A DNA stretch of 64,000 nucleotides from Actinopolyspora biskrensis (GCF_013408175.1 NZ_JACBYW010000004.1:71583-135582), one strand, 5' to 3'; counted from the stretch's first letter, positions 9,403 through 17,284 are shown. Notes: generated from the letters alone by a model not told the origin. Numbers and translations are program-made.

Positions 9403-9818
9403 CCGTCGTCGTACTGACCGCTGTACCTCCCGGTTTGCGGGGCCATCTGACCCGGTGGCTGCTGGAGATCAGCCCCGGGGTGTTCGTCGGGCACGTCTCG
9501 GCACGCGTCCGCGAGGAGCTGTGGGAACGCATCCTCGAGTTCGCGGCGGACGGTCGGGCACTCATGGTCTACTCGACCCAGGGCGAGCAGCGCTTGTCCT
9601 TCAAGGTGCACGGGCACGATTGGACTCCGGTCGATCACGACGGGCTCATGCTGATGCGTCGGCAAACCGTCCCGGACTACGTACAGGCCGACCACGAGGT
9701 CGTGGACGGGGCCGTGGCACAGCAGAAGAACCCCTCCCGCTCCGAGCCTTCGTCGACGGTCAACTCCGAGACCGTGTGGAAGCGCCGGGAGAAACGCAGG
9801 AAGTTCAAAAGGAAGTAG
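9399..9818 (+). CDS. cas2: CRISPR adaptation protein Cas2 (type I-E), apparently starting at ATA
   Basis: The structural partner of Cas1 in spacer integration. The reading frame TVVVLTAVPPGLRGHLTRW is textbook Cas2e and continues intact for 139 codons. About 40 extra basic residues (ending KRREKRRKFKRK) extend beyond the usual core. No ATG, GTG or TTG lies at the expected start; the codon there is ATA (9399-9401), six bases after a perfect GGAGG. The nearest upstream in-frame ATG (about 9255) would add roughly 48 residues that are only a shadow of cas1. A G-to-A change at 9401 in an ancestral ATGA overlap would explain both this ATA and the cas1 TAA stop. Confidence 0.9.
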   Translation: MTVVVLTAVPPGLRGHLTRWLLEISPGVFVGHVSARVREELWERILEFAADGRALMVYSTQGEQRLSFKVHGHDWTPVDHDGLMLMRRQTVPDYVQADHEVVDGAVAQQKNPSRSEPSSTVNSETVWKRREKRRKFKRK

Positions 9819-9896
9819 CTTGGAGAGCGATCGAACTGCCCGACAAAACTGAAGCTATTTTGCCGATAGCCGCTGCATAATGCCTGGTCATCAAGT
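9819..9896 (+). promoter_or_regulatory. Leader of CRISPR array 2
   Basis: The 78 bp between cas2 and the first array-2 repeat is clearly richer in A and T than its surroundings (AAAACTGAAGCTATTTTG, then GCATAATGCC just upstream of the repeat). It lies at the 5' end of the array in the orientation set by the repeats. In type I-E systems this position holds the array promoter and the Cas1-Cas2 integration site. CATAAT at about 9876-9881 could be a -10 box. Confidence 0.7.
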
Positions 9897-11022
9897 GTGC
9901 TCCCCGCGCCTGCGGGGATGATCCGATGTGCACCGGTCCGACGTGCTTCCGCAGCGGGTGCTCCCCGCGCCTGCGGGGATGATCCCATGCCGTGCTGAAG
10001 TAGTTCGGCGTCGATGCGGTGCTCCCCGCGCCTGCGGGGATGATCCTTCACAATGGGTCATAGACCATTGTCTCCGGTAGTGCTCCCCGCGCCTGCGGGG
10101 ATGATCCGCTCCGAGGTACGCTCGACATGCCACCCCGGTAGTGCTCCCCGCGCCTGCGGGGATGATCCGGACCGGCTGGACAAGCTGGCGGATGAGATCG
10201 GGTGCTCCCCGCGCCTGCGGGGATGATCCCGGGGCCACCGTGGACCGGCACGTGCTCGACAAGTGCTCCCCGCGCCTGCGGGGATGATCCTGTGTACTCT
10301 ATCCTGCTTCGGGCTTCGCCTGTGTGCTCCCCGCGCCTGCGGGGATGATCCGCCTCCGGATAGGTCCCTGTAGCGCTTTGCGCCGTGCTCCCCGCGCCTG
10401 CGGGGATGATCCGCTGACGAAGTTCGAGCGTGGGGACCTGACTGCGTGCTCCCCGCGCCTGCGGGGATGATCCCAATAGGCGGTGTGGCAGGCGTTGTAC
10501 TCCTCCGTGCTCCCCGCGCCTGCGGGGATGATCCTCGATCCTTGACCTTCGAGACTCCAAGCACTCCGTGCTCCCCGCGCCTGCGGGGATGATCCGTTCG
10601 GCCGGGTCGATGCCGAGCATGTCGAGCAGTGCTCCCCGCGCCTGCGGGGATGATCCCAGCTACTCCGGGGCCGACTGTTGCCGAGTGGTGTGCTCCCCGC
10701 GCCTGCGGGGATGATCCGCAGCTTCCCCGCGATCTCCATCACCCCGTGGTGGTGCTCCCCGCGCCTGCGGGGATGATCCTTCCCCCGAATTCAGCTGTCG
10801 CTGTGTCGCCCGGTGCTCCCCGCGCCTGCGGGGATGATCCGGCAGCGCGGATCAAGCGCCAGAAGGATCAGGCGTGCTCCCCGCGCCTGCGGGGATGATC
10901 CCGCGAGCGGGACGAACTGAGGCAACAGCTCGACGTGCTCCCCGCAGGCGCGGGGATGATTCGACTTCATCGACCTGGTAAAAGTCGTCATCAGGGTGCT
11001 CCTCGTAGCTGCGGGGTGATCC
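9897..11022 (+). CRISPR. CRISPR array 2, type I-E (19 repeats, 18 spacers)
   Basis: Repeats of 28 nt begin at 9897 and recur every 61 bp to 10690, then at 10752, 10813, 10874, 10935 and 10996. The spacer before 10752 is 34 nt and the others 33. The repeat has the same CCCCGC/GCGGGG stem as array 1 but the loop GCCT instead of AGGT. The last two copies are degenerate: 10935 has the loop AGGC and ends GATTC, and 10996 has lost a base and several stem positions. Decay at the right end and the leader at the left agree with plus-strand transcription. All spacers differ from one another. Confidence 0.99.
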
Positions 11023-11123
11023 GCCCGGTGAGCATCGCGTGAATAGTCTGATCTGTTAGTAGAGCAAGCTTGGACCGCAAGTACTTTCCTGCATAGCTAG
11101 TACTGGCCAAAGCCTTTTAGGTC

Positions 11124-11402
11124 TCACCCAACGAGGCGATGCAGTACCCCAGCAACGCTCAGCGTCACCAAAGACCAAGCTGTGAGCCACGCAAACACCG
11201 CAACAACCAACGCCCCAGAGTTGCCTAGCTCCTCGTGTAGCTTGAGCCAAGCTTCGATTGCAGTCACAGCACCTGCTAGGACCCCCACAGCCCCAGATGC
11301 TAGGAGGATCACGAGGAGGCGGGTCGAGACAAGGGGGCGCTCTGGCTCCGGTTCCTGCCCACTCTGCGCTGTCTCTATACTAGGCACCAGCTTCCCTTTC
11401 AC
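11124..11402 (-). CDS. Small two-helix membrane protein, function unknown
   Basis: A 92-residue frame starting at GTG 11402. After a polar N-terminus (QSGQEPEPERP) come two hydrophobic stretches, about residues 28-49 (LLVILLASGAVGVLAGAV) and 64-85 (ALVVAVFAWLTAWSLVTL), separated by a short charged loop. There is no clear Shine-Dalgarno sequence. The frame stays open upstream as far as 11735, but that part covers the cas relic and hairpins and does not look coded. The base composition is less GC-rich than in neighbouring genes, suggesting foreign origin. I do not recognise the family. Confidence 0.5.
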   Translation of the reverse strand: MKGKLVPSIETAQSGQEPEPERPLVSTRLLVILLASGAVGVLAGAVTAIEAWLKLHEELGNSGALVVAVFAWLTAWSLVTLSVAGVLHRLVG

Positions 11403-11424
11403 TATGGTCTGATTTTGGGAAGAA

Positions 11425-11454
11425 GGGCGGCTCCCGTGGCAGCGGGAGCCGCCC
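11425..11454. terminator. Strong hairpin, possible bidirectional terminator
   Basis: A perfect 12-bp inverted repeat, GGGCGGCTCCCG and CGGGAGCCGCCC, with a 6-nt loop, lies just upstream of the small membrane-protein gene. There is no long T run on either side (CTTTC on the plus strand, TTCTTCCC on the minus strand), so the terminator call rests on stem strength alone. Confidence 0.45.
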
Positions 11455-11566
11455 GCTTTCTGCGGTCGGCACGCCGCCCTTCTCGAACCACTGGAAGCTC
11501 TGTCCAGCCTCCAGCTATTCATCCCTGCAACGTGCAGGGAGCACTTGGTGTGCTGCACTTGCACAA

Positions 11567-11648
11567 CCTGTTGATCTGGATCAACCCTGTACGAACAGGG
11601 ATCAACACCGTATGTGGTTATGTTGTAGTCGACAGTACCTGTTGATCC
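11567..11648. repeat. Cluster of palindromes around CCTGTTGATC
   Basis: CCTGTTGATC occurs at 11567-11576 and again at 11638-11647. GTTGATC-TG-GATCAAC forms a perfect inverted repeat at 11570-11585, directly followed by CCCTGT-ACGA-ACAGGG at 11585-11600 and another GATCAACA at 11600-11607. Such iterated palindromes fit an operator array, a recombinase site or an iteron-type origin. Nothing nearby identifies the binding protein. Confidence 0.6.
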
Positions 11649-11705
11649 TTCACTAAATTTAGAGCCCCTCGCTATGTAGCTCAGGAGAAGTCTTCTACCT
11701 GCCCT

Positions 11706-11760
11706 GAGCAGGTTGAGTCCTGTGTCAGTTGGCACTGTCGTAGATCTCCAGACCCGGATC
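11706..11760 (-). pseudogene. Inverted relic of the cas3/cse1 junction
   Basis: Read on the minus strand, these 55 bp match the cas3 end and cse1 start at about 3593-3647. Both copies share GACAGTGCCAACTGACACAG and nearly all flanking bases, with only a handful of substitutions. The fragment keeps the cas3 stop and the first codons of cse1 (PTDTG then NLL), then breaks off. Its other end abuts a decayed CRISPR repeat at 11761. It is too long for a spacer and has no repeat on its other side, so I read it as debris of a second or rearranged cas locus. Confidence 0.85.
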
Positions 11761-11845
11761 GTGCTCCCCGCAGGTGCGGGGGTGCTCCCGAGGCCGAACG
11801 GGTCGCTACCGCGATACTCAAGTGCTCCCGCACGCGCGGGAGCAC
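11761..11845 (+). CRISPR. Remnant CRISPR unit: two decayed repeats, one spacer
   Basis: A repeat-like sequence at 11761-11788 begins GTGCTCCCCGCAGGTGCGGG, identical to array-1 repeats for its first 20 bases, then diverges (GGTGCTCC). Exactly 61 bp later, at 11822, a second copy has become a perfect hairpin, GTGCTCCCGC and GCGGGAGCAC around ACGC. The 61-bp spacing equals that of the live arrays, so this is an old repeat-spacer unit of the array-1 (AGGT loop) type, now separated from both arrays. Confidence 0.8.
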
Positions 11846-12020
11846 ACTGTCCTTATCGGTCTCTTGGCCGTGGGCATGCTTCTCGTATGAGCATGTTTCA
11901 CCTCGGATCTCGTGACCCACGCAGTGACCCGAACAGGGGTTAACCGGTGTGGTCACAGTCCACCACCGGGACCGGCTGTGTGGCTGTCGTTGCTGGTCGT
12001 GGTGGGTGTTTGTGCAGCTC

Positions 12021-12070
12021 AAGCGCCTTGTAAGCGGAAGGTCAGGGGTTCGAGTCCCCTCAGCGGCTCC
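12021..12070 (+). other. 3' fragment of a tRNA-Thr(TGT) gene, likely attachment-site scar
   Basis: The stretch contains the anticodon loop CTTGTAA (anticodon TGT), a variable region, a complete T arm (AGGGGTTCGAGTCCCCT) and the 3' acceptor strand CAGCGGC followed by TCC. The anticodon stem pairs at only three positions, and the 5' acceptor strand GCCGCTG is absent upstream, so this is not a functional tRNA. Integrases commonly use the 3' half of tRNA genes as attachment sites. The fragment therefore probably marks the right edge of a mobile island carrying the CRISPR debris. Confidence 0.75.
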
Positions 12071-12392
12071 GGTTCTCACCTGGGGAAACGCCCCAGATCG
12101 CTCACGAGCGGCGTTTCGGTGGGCGGCGGGGCTCGGTTCTGATCGCAACTCCACCCCCAGGGCGGACAACGTGATTCCGCTCCCCTCTCGAGCCTTCGTC
12201 GAACCCCGCGCGAAGTGGGTGAGGCCACTCCGGCGGAGCCTCCGCGAGCCCCTCCGGGGAAGAGACACCACCGCCGTGTCGAGCTGTCCCGACACACGGC
12301 CCCCTCCTGATCGAGGTCACCTACACTCGGAGATCGTGACCTGTCGCCTCGTGCCCGGTTGAGTGGATCCAACTCGCCGCTGGGGGTTCTGT
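12071..12392 (+). other. Intergenic region upstream of the nuclease gene
   Basis: These 322 bp separate the tRNA fragment from the nuclease gene. They hold no convincing gene. Open frames in both directions have no start signals and no protein-like composition. The promoter of the nuclease-helicase pair must lie here, but I cannot point to clear -10 or -35 boxes. Confidence 0.5.
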
Positions 12393-15125
12393 ATGGCGGA
12401 CAAATCGCTCGGAGGGGGGACGAGCGCCGTCGCCGCCTCCGCGCACGCCGCTTGTGCGCGCTTCCGTGGAACCGACCCGCTCGTGGTCGGACGCACGCGC
12501 AGACAGCTCGCGGCGGACATCGGTTTCCCGGACGAGTCGGGCCGCATCCCCCACGCCCGGTGGATGCGGGCGATGACCTTCGAGCACCTGGTGCGGGAGG
12601 AGAGGTTCGCCGCCGAAGTGGCCACGACCACAGTGGGCAGACTCGGGCTGAACCGTCCCGACGGGATCGTGACGTCCGACGCGCACGCGGACGTGGGCAG
12701 GACGGCCGGTCTGCTCGCGGACGCACATGCCGGAGCCGTGTCGAACGGCTCGGTCACGCTGATCCACGGGGCCGCGTTGCCCTTCGTCGGCTTCGAGGAC
12801 CAGGACGCCACCGAGGTCAAGCCCGATTTCGTCGTCATCGCTCCCGAAGCTGACCGGAATGGTGGATCCTGGCTGGTCGTCGGTGACGCCAAGGACTACG
12901 AACGGGTGAGGTCCCGGATCGAGGACACCAGATTGCTGAAAGGCTTTCTGCAAGTGGCCCTGGGAGCGGAATCCGCCGAATCCTGGTCATGCGTGCCCAC
13001 CGGCATGTCGGTCCACTCCCACGGCGTGCTGGCCGTCCCCCGCAACGCCTTCCTGCAGCCCGAGGCCCTGGTGGAATCGCTCGACGACCACCGGGCCGAG
13101 GTGCGGATGCGCGTGGCGGAGCGGCGGCGTGAGGCCGAGCGGCCGCCATCGGTCGAACCGGAAGACCTCTCGAAGTACGTCGCTCATCTGCGGGCGACGT
13201 TCGACCCGGCCACGTGCACCACTTGCACCCTGTTCTCCTACTGCCGGAACGAGCTCAGGACGTCGACCGACCCGACCGACCTGCTCGTCGAGCTGGGAAT
13301 ACCGAGCGACACGAGACCCCACGTCGTGGGTCTGGTGGACGGAACGGGCGCGCTCGGCAAGGCGCCGGCATCGGTGGCCGCCAACGTGACGGCGACCCTG
13401 GAGGGAATCGGGCAGTCCACCGGCCAACGACGCATCGACCAGGCGGGACGCGCGGGCACCGTCAACGTCGTGCTCGCCAAATCGGACTCCGCGGCGCTCG
13501 GTGTTCACGGGATCGCCTCGCAGCGCGTCACCGCCGCGGGCCGTGAGTCGTGGCGGGTCACCGTCTTCGACGATCCGCAGTCCGCGCGCTGCCGCCGCGA
13601 GGTGATGCGCCTGCTCGGGCGGGAACTGTCCGAGGCGATGACCGAAGGGCGCGCGGCCGACGAGGACTCGCCGGGCCCTGTTCACCTCGTCGTTCCGGAC
13701 CAGCCGACGGCCGACGTCCTCGTCTCGATCGCCGACAACCTGGCCGGCATCGAGCTCAGCAGGCTGCGCTGGGAACGGGACGCGCGAATGGGGCGTGAGC
13801 CCTTGACGTTCGACGGAGAACCGGCCGAGATCCCCTCCCCGCTGCAGGAGCCCGAGCGTACCGCCGTCTCGTTCCTGCTGGAGGAGGATCGCGCCAGGGC
13901 GCTCACTCTCCGGTCCCCGACCGTCGATCTCCGGGAATCGCTCGCGCGGCACGTGGTGGCCGGGGGTCCCCCGGTCGCCTCCTACCGCCTGGACTACCTG
14001 TTGGCCTGGGCCGAGTCCATGACCGACGGCCCCGTGGAACCACGCAGGCTGGAGGACGAGATCGAAGCCGCCTTCCACACCCCCGGTGCCCGGCTGACGA
14101 GCCGGACCTCCGATGTCCTCCACGAGGCCCTGACCGCACCGGAACCCCGGAGGCACGGTGTCGGGACGCGGCCTTCGGAGGCGAGCGGACACGCGGCGCT
14201 GGTGACCGAGGAGCTCGACTACAAGCGCGGGGTCGTCGAACGTGCCCTGAACGCGTTGGAGGCCGTTCCGGACTCACGGCTGCGCGAGGTGCACCGGGAG
14301 ATCGAGGGCGATGCCCAGGCGGTCTGGCGGCGGCGGTTGTCGTTGCGCGCTTCCGACCTGGTGCGGTTCGGCCGAACACACCGTTACTGGCGCAACGCGC
14401 TAGTGTCCGTCATCGAAAGTGACGACAAGTGCCGGAACCAGCTCCTGGCGCTGACGAATCCGCAGACCGCCGACGACCTCGCCGTCGACGCCGGCATGAG
14501 AGAGGTCGCCGTCGCGACCGTGGTGTCGGCCCGCCCACTGGTGCTGGACGTGGACTCCCGCCGGATCGGCGCGGGGACCAGGATCGTGTCGCTGCGGGTC
14601 AACGGCGACATGTGCGTCGAACATCCGAACGTCGGCCTCACGGTCCAGAAGAGCAGTTTCAAGTTCTCGGGGATGTCGATCGGGCCGCTGAGCGGTGTCG
14701 GCGGCGAAATGCCTCGTCGCTTCGAGTGGGAACCGGAGAACGTTCCCGAGCTGTCGGTCGGGGACCGGCTGGTCGTCGCCGATTTCGCGTGGTTCTCGAC
14801 GAACAAGGGCAACGCGTTCCTCAACGTCGCCAGACCGCGGGTCGACGAGGTCTCGGCGCCGAAACCGACGTGCGAGCCGGGCTCCTACGCCGAGGATCCC
14901 GAGAGTCACGAGCGCTGCTGCCGTCCGCACGAGGCCGCCGAGGCCGAGCGGTCCGACCGGATCGCCGAACGCCGCGCTCGCGGCGAGCTCAACCCGGAGG
15001 TGTGGCCGCCGGTCGTGGACTCCGACGCGTTCGAGGTGGCTCCGGCGGGCGCACCCGTCGCCGACGTGACGGCAGGACCGATGACGAGTCCGCCTGACGA
15101 CATGACGATGGACGACCTGGAGTGA
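12393..15125 (+). CDS. Large PD-(D/E)XK nuclease with Dna2/AddB/Cas4-type Fe-S cysteines
   Basis: A 910-residue protein with a RecB-like nuclease fold in its first third: Asp145 in KPDFVVI, then Asp165-Ala-Lys167 in VVGDAKDY. Cysteines at 275, 278 and 284 (C-x2-C-x5-C) plus an early one at 21 reproduce the iron-sulfur pattern of AddB, Dna2 and Cas4. The middle (about 300-650) is helical and unrecognised. Residues about 680-830 look strand-rich, with a region like the beta-barrel that precedes the helicase core in Dna2-type proteins. ATG 12393 has GGGGG upstream; a GTG at 12363 is possible. Its stop overlaps the next gene. Inferred role: nucleic-acid cleavage, probably in phage or plasmid defence. 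Confidence 0.8.
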   Translation: MADKSLGGGTSAVAASAHAACARFRGTDPLVVGRTRRQLAADIGFPDESGRIPHARWMRAMTFEHLVREERFAAEVATTTVGRLGLNRPDGIVTSDAHADVGRTAGLLADAHAGAVSNGSVTLIHGAALPFVGFEDQDATEVKPDFVVIAPEADRNGGSWLVVGDAKDYERVRSRIEDTRLLKGFLQVALGAESAESWSCVPTGMSVHSHGVLAVPRNAFLQPEALVESLDDHRAEVRMRVAERRREAERPPSVEPEDLSKYVAHLRATFDPATCTTCTLFSYCRNELRTSTDPTDLLVELGIPSDTRPHVVGLVDGTGALGKAPASVAANVTATLEGIGQSTGQRRIDQAGRAGTVNVVLAKSDSAALGVHGIASQRVTAAGRESWRVTVFDDPQSARCRREVMRLLGRELSEAMTEGRAADEDSPGPVHLVVPDQPTADVLVSIADNLAGIELSRLRWERDARMGREPLTFDGEPAEIPSPLQEPERTAVSFLLEEDRARALTLRSPTVDLRESLARHVVAGGPPVASYRLDYLLAWAESMTDGPVEPRRLEDEIEAAFHTPGARLTSRTSDVLHEALTAPEPRRHGVGTRPSEASGHAALVTEELDYKRGVVERALNALEAVPDSRLREVHREIEGDAQAVWRRRLSLRASDLVRFGRTHRYWRNALVSVIESDDKCRNQLLALTNPQTADDLAVDAGMREVAVATVVSARPLVLDVDSRRIGAGTRIVSLRVNGDMCVEHPNVGLTVQKSSFKFSGMSIGPLSGVGGEMPRRFEWEPENVPELSVGDRLVVADFAWFSTNKGNAFLNVARPRVDEVSAPKPTCEPGSYAEDPESHERCCRPHEAAEAERSDRIAERRARGELNPEVWPPVVDSDAFEVAPAGAPVADVTAGPMTSPPDDMTMDDLE

Positions 15126-16633
15126 TGGTGACGGTCGAGTTCTCCCAGCCGGAGCCGCGGGACGCCGACCGCGTCCACCACGACCGGGCGGCGGCGGGCA
15201 ACGCCGCGGTGGCCGACGAGGCGGTCGGGGTGCTGCGCGGCGCGCTGTCCGGTATCGCGCCGCTGGACCGGCTCCTGCTCAGGGCCGCGGCCGGTGCCGG
15301 GAAGTCCCACGTCCTGAAGAAGCTGGTGGCCGATGCCGTGGAGCACCCCGAGTGCTCGCGAGTGGCGATCATCGCCTTCACGAACAAGCAGATACACCCG
15401 CTCGCGGCTTCGCTGGGGCGGTTGCTCGGGCGGGAACGAGTGTGTCTGTCCGTCGGCAAGGCTCGGCACGAGGAGGTACCCGAGGAGGCACGGTCGAACT
15501 CGACCGTGGTCACCACCGCCTCGGCCGTTCCGCCCGAGTGCGAGGTGATCGTCGCGACCTCCCACAAGCTCGGCGCCATCGGCGAACTCGACCGGTTGGC
15601 CGAACAGCTCGGTGCCGGCCACAACGGTGAGTCCACGTTCGACGCGCTGTTCGTCGACGAGGCGTGGCAGCTCCCGCACCACCTGTTCGACAGGGTCGTC
15701 GAGGCGGCGCCGATCACGGTCGGAGTCGGTGACGTCGGACAGCTTCCCCCGCTGGAGGTGGGCGCGAACCCGTGGCGGGGCGATCCGGGTTTCAACCCGT
15801 ACCGCGCGTGGCCGACCGACTTCGACGGTGACGAACGGACCTGGTCCGTCGAGCTGCCCGCGGTCTGGCGGCCCGCGGCGGGGCACCTGGACCTGTGGCG
15901 GGCCTTCTACCCCGAGTGGCGCGAACTCGACTGCGTGGCGGCGCCGGGGGACAGGGCACTGGTCGCCGAGGGGCTTTCCGGGGAGACCGCCGCGATCTGG
16001 AACCAGGTCGGTACCGGTGTGCCGACGCTGCTCGAGGTCGAGGGGTTGTCGGAGCCCGAGAGCGCGGACGTCGACCTGCCGCTGATGGGGACGGTCGAGT
16101 CCCTGCTCGACGAGCTGCTGTCCTCGGGCTTCGCGCTCGAGCACGCGGAGTACGACGACAAGGGGTCCCCGACGGGCGAAACGAGCGCTTCGCGTCCCGG
16201 TGACGACTCCGGCGATCCGCTGGTGGTGATCCTGGCGACGCGCAACCAGGCCGTGGACGACGCGGCCGACGTCGCCGAGCGGTTGCGAGCGAAGTACTCG
16301 CTGGCCGAGACCGAAGTCGTGGCTTCCACGGTCGACTCCTGGCAGGGCCAGACGAACCGCATCACGGTCGCGATTCACCCGTTGAGCGGTGCCACGCAAC
16401 TCGACGAGTTCAACTCGGCTTTCGGCAGGCTGGCCGTGACCTGCACGCGCGCCACCCACGGGCTTCTGATGGTCACCCGTCCCGGGATCGATCGGCTTCT
16501 CGGCGAGGCCCCCGCTCGGCCGGGAACCCCGTTCGGGGAGCCGGGCAACCGGCAGTTGCCGCGGCAGACCCACCAGCGCATCCTCGACACGTTCGCCAGG
16601 GGCAAGCTCACGGCAGGGGACGAGCACCGGTAG
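15125..16633 (+). CDS. Superfamily 1 (Upf1/Dna2-like) helicase, partner of the nuclease
   Basis: A 502-residue protein with all SF1 motifs: Walker A with Lys60 (AAGAGKS), motif II DEAW at 178-181, motif III GDVGQLPP, a motif-V-like VDSWQGQ and motif VI VTCTRATHG. The two RecA domains are complete but the protein is short, with no separate accessory domain. The ATG at 15125 shares its A with the nuclease stop; a GTG at 15122 gives a 4-nt overlap. Either way translation is coupled. Together the two genes could form a split Dna2-like nuclease-helicase. Neighbours are CRISPR debris on the left and unrelated metabolic genes on the right. Confidence 0.88.
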   Translation: MVTVEFSQPEPRDADRVHHDRAAAGNAAVADEAVGVLRGALSGIAPLDRLLLRAAAGAGKSHVLKKLVADAVEHPECSRVAIIAFTNKQIHPLAASLGRLLGRERVCLSVGKARHEEVPEEARSNSTVVTTASAVPPECEVIVATSHKLGAIGELDRLAEQLGAGHNGESTFDALFVDEAWQLPHHLFDRVVEAAPITVGVGDVGQLPPLEVGANPWRGDPGFNPYRAWPTDFDGDERTWSVELPAVWRPAAGHLDLWRAFYPEWRELDCVAAPGDRALVAEGLSGETAAIWNQVGTGVPTLLEVEGLSEPESADVDLPLMGTVESLLDELLSSGFALEHAEYDDKGSPTGETSASRPGDDSGDPLVVILATRNQAVDDAADVAERLRAKYSLAETEVVASTVDSWQGQTNRITVAIHPLSGATQLDEFNSAFGRLAVTCTRATHGLLMVTRPGIDRLLGEAPARPGTPFGEPGNRQLPRQTHQRILDTFARGKLTAGDEHR

Positions 16634-16780
16634 GGGAGTGGTGGTCCCGACGTGCTGCGGCCGACACGGACGGAAGCGCGCTCGGTTCGTCGTCTCGTCG
16701 GTGGCGCTGCTCGTGGTCGTCGGGTTCTGCGGGCCCCGACGACGTGCTCCGGACCGCCCCGCTTGGCTAACCTGTGCCGC

Positions 16781-17284
16781 ATGGTCGACGCGCTTCCTCG
16801 CCGGGTCGGGACCGCCACACCCGATCAGGTGCCTTCGATCCACCGGCTGCGCAGGGATCTCGAGGAGTGGCTGCACGCGAAGGGGGTCCGGCAGTGGCCG
16901 CGCGGTGAGGTGAGCCGGGAGGACGTGGCCGTCCAGGTCGGTCGCGGCGAGTGGCGCTGCGCGTACATGCCGGGCGTCGGCCTGGCCGCGGCGATGCGGC
17001 TGTTGTGGTCCGACCCCGAGTTCTGGGGCGCGGACGCCACGCCCGCGGTGTACGTGCACGGGCTCATGGTCGACCGCCGCGCCGCAGGAACGGGACTGGG
17101 AGAGTACATGTTGGACTGTGCTGCTGAGATCGGACGTGCCGCGGGAGCGGAGGTCCTCCGGCTCGACTGCGTCGAGTCCAACCACGTGCTGCGCGCGTTC
17201 TACACCGGCCAGGGCCTCAGCGAGGTCGGTCGGTGCGACTTCCGGAACCTCTTCAGCGTGACCCTGTTCGAGAAGGAGCTCTGA
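16781..17284 (+). CDS. GNAT family N-acetyltransferase
   Basis: A 167-residue acetyltransferase with a clear acetyl-CoA pyrophosphate loop, RRAAGTGLGEYML, in the GNAT motif A region (about residues 95-107). The substrate cannot be told from the sequence. TAACCT at 16768-16773 lies seven bases before ATG 16781, the classic spacing for a leaderless actinobacterial transcript, which decides this start over longer upstream frames. Confidence 0.85.
   Translation: MVDALPRRVGTATPDQVPSIHRLRRDLEEWLHAKGVRQWPRGEVSREDVAVQVGRGEWRCAYMPGVGLAAAMRLLWSDPEFWGADATPAVYVHGLMVDRRAAGTGLGEYMLDCAAEIGRAAGAEVLRLDCVESNHVLRAFYTGQGLSEVGRCDFRNLFSVTLFEKEL

Noticed and set aside
9891-10742. Overlapping minus-strand frames through CRISPR array 2
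   Set aside because: Same reason: repeat-derived peptides in all frames, no start signals.
11700-11760. cas3/cse1 fragment as a self-targeting spacer
   Set aside because: The match is about 55 bp, longer than the 33-bp spacers, and there is a repeat on only one side.
12001-12070. Functional tRNA-Thr gene
   Set aside because: The 5' acceptor strand is missing and the anticodon stem pairs poorly; only the 3' part is present.
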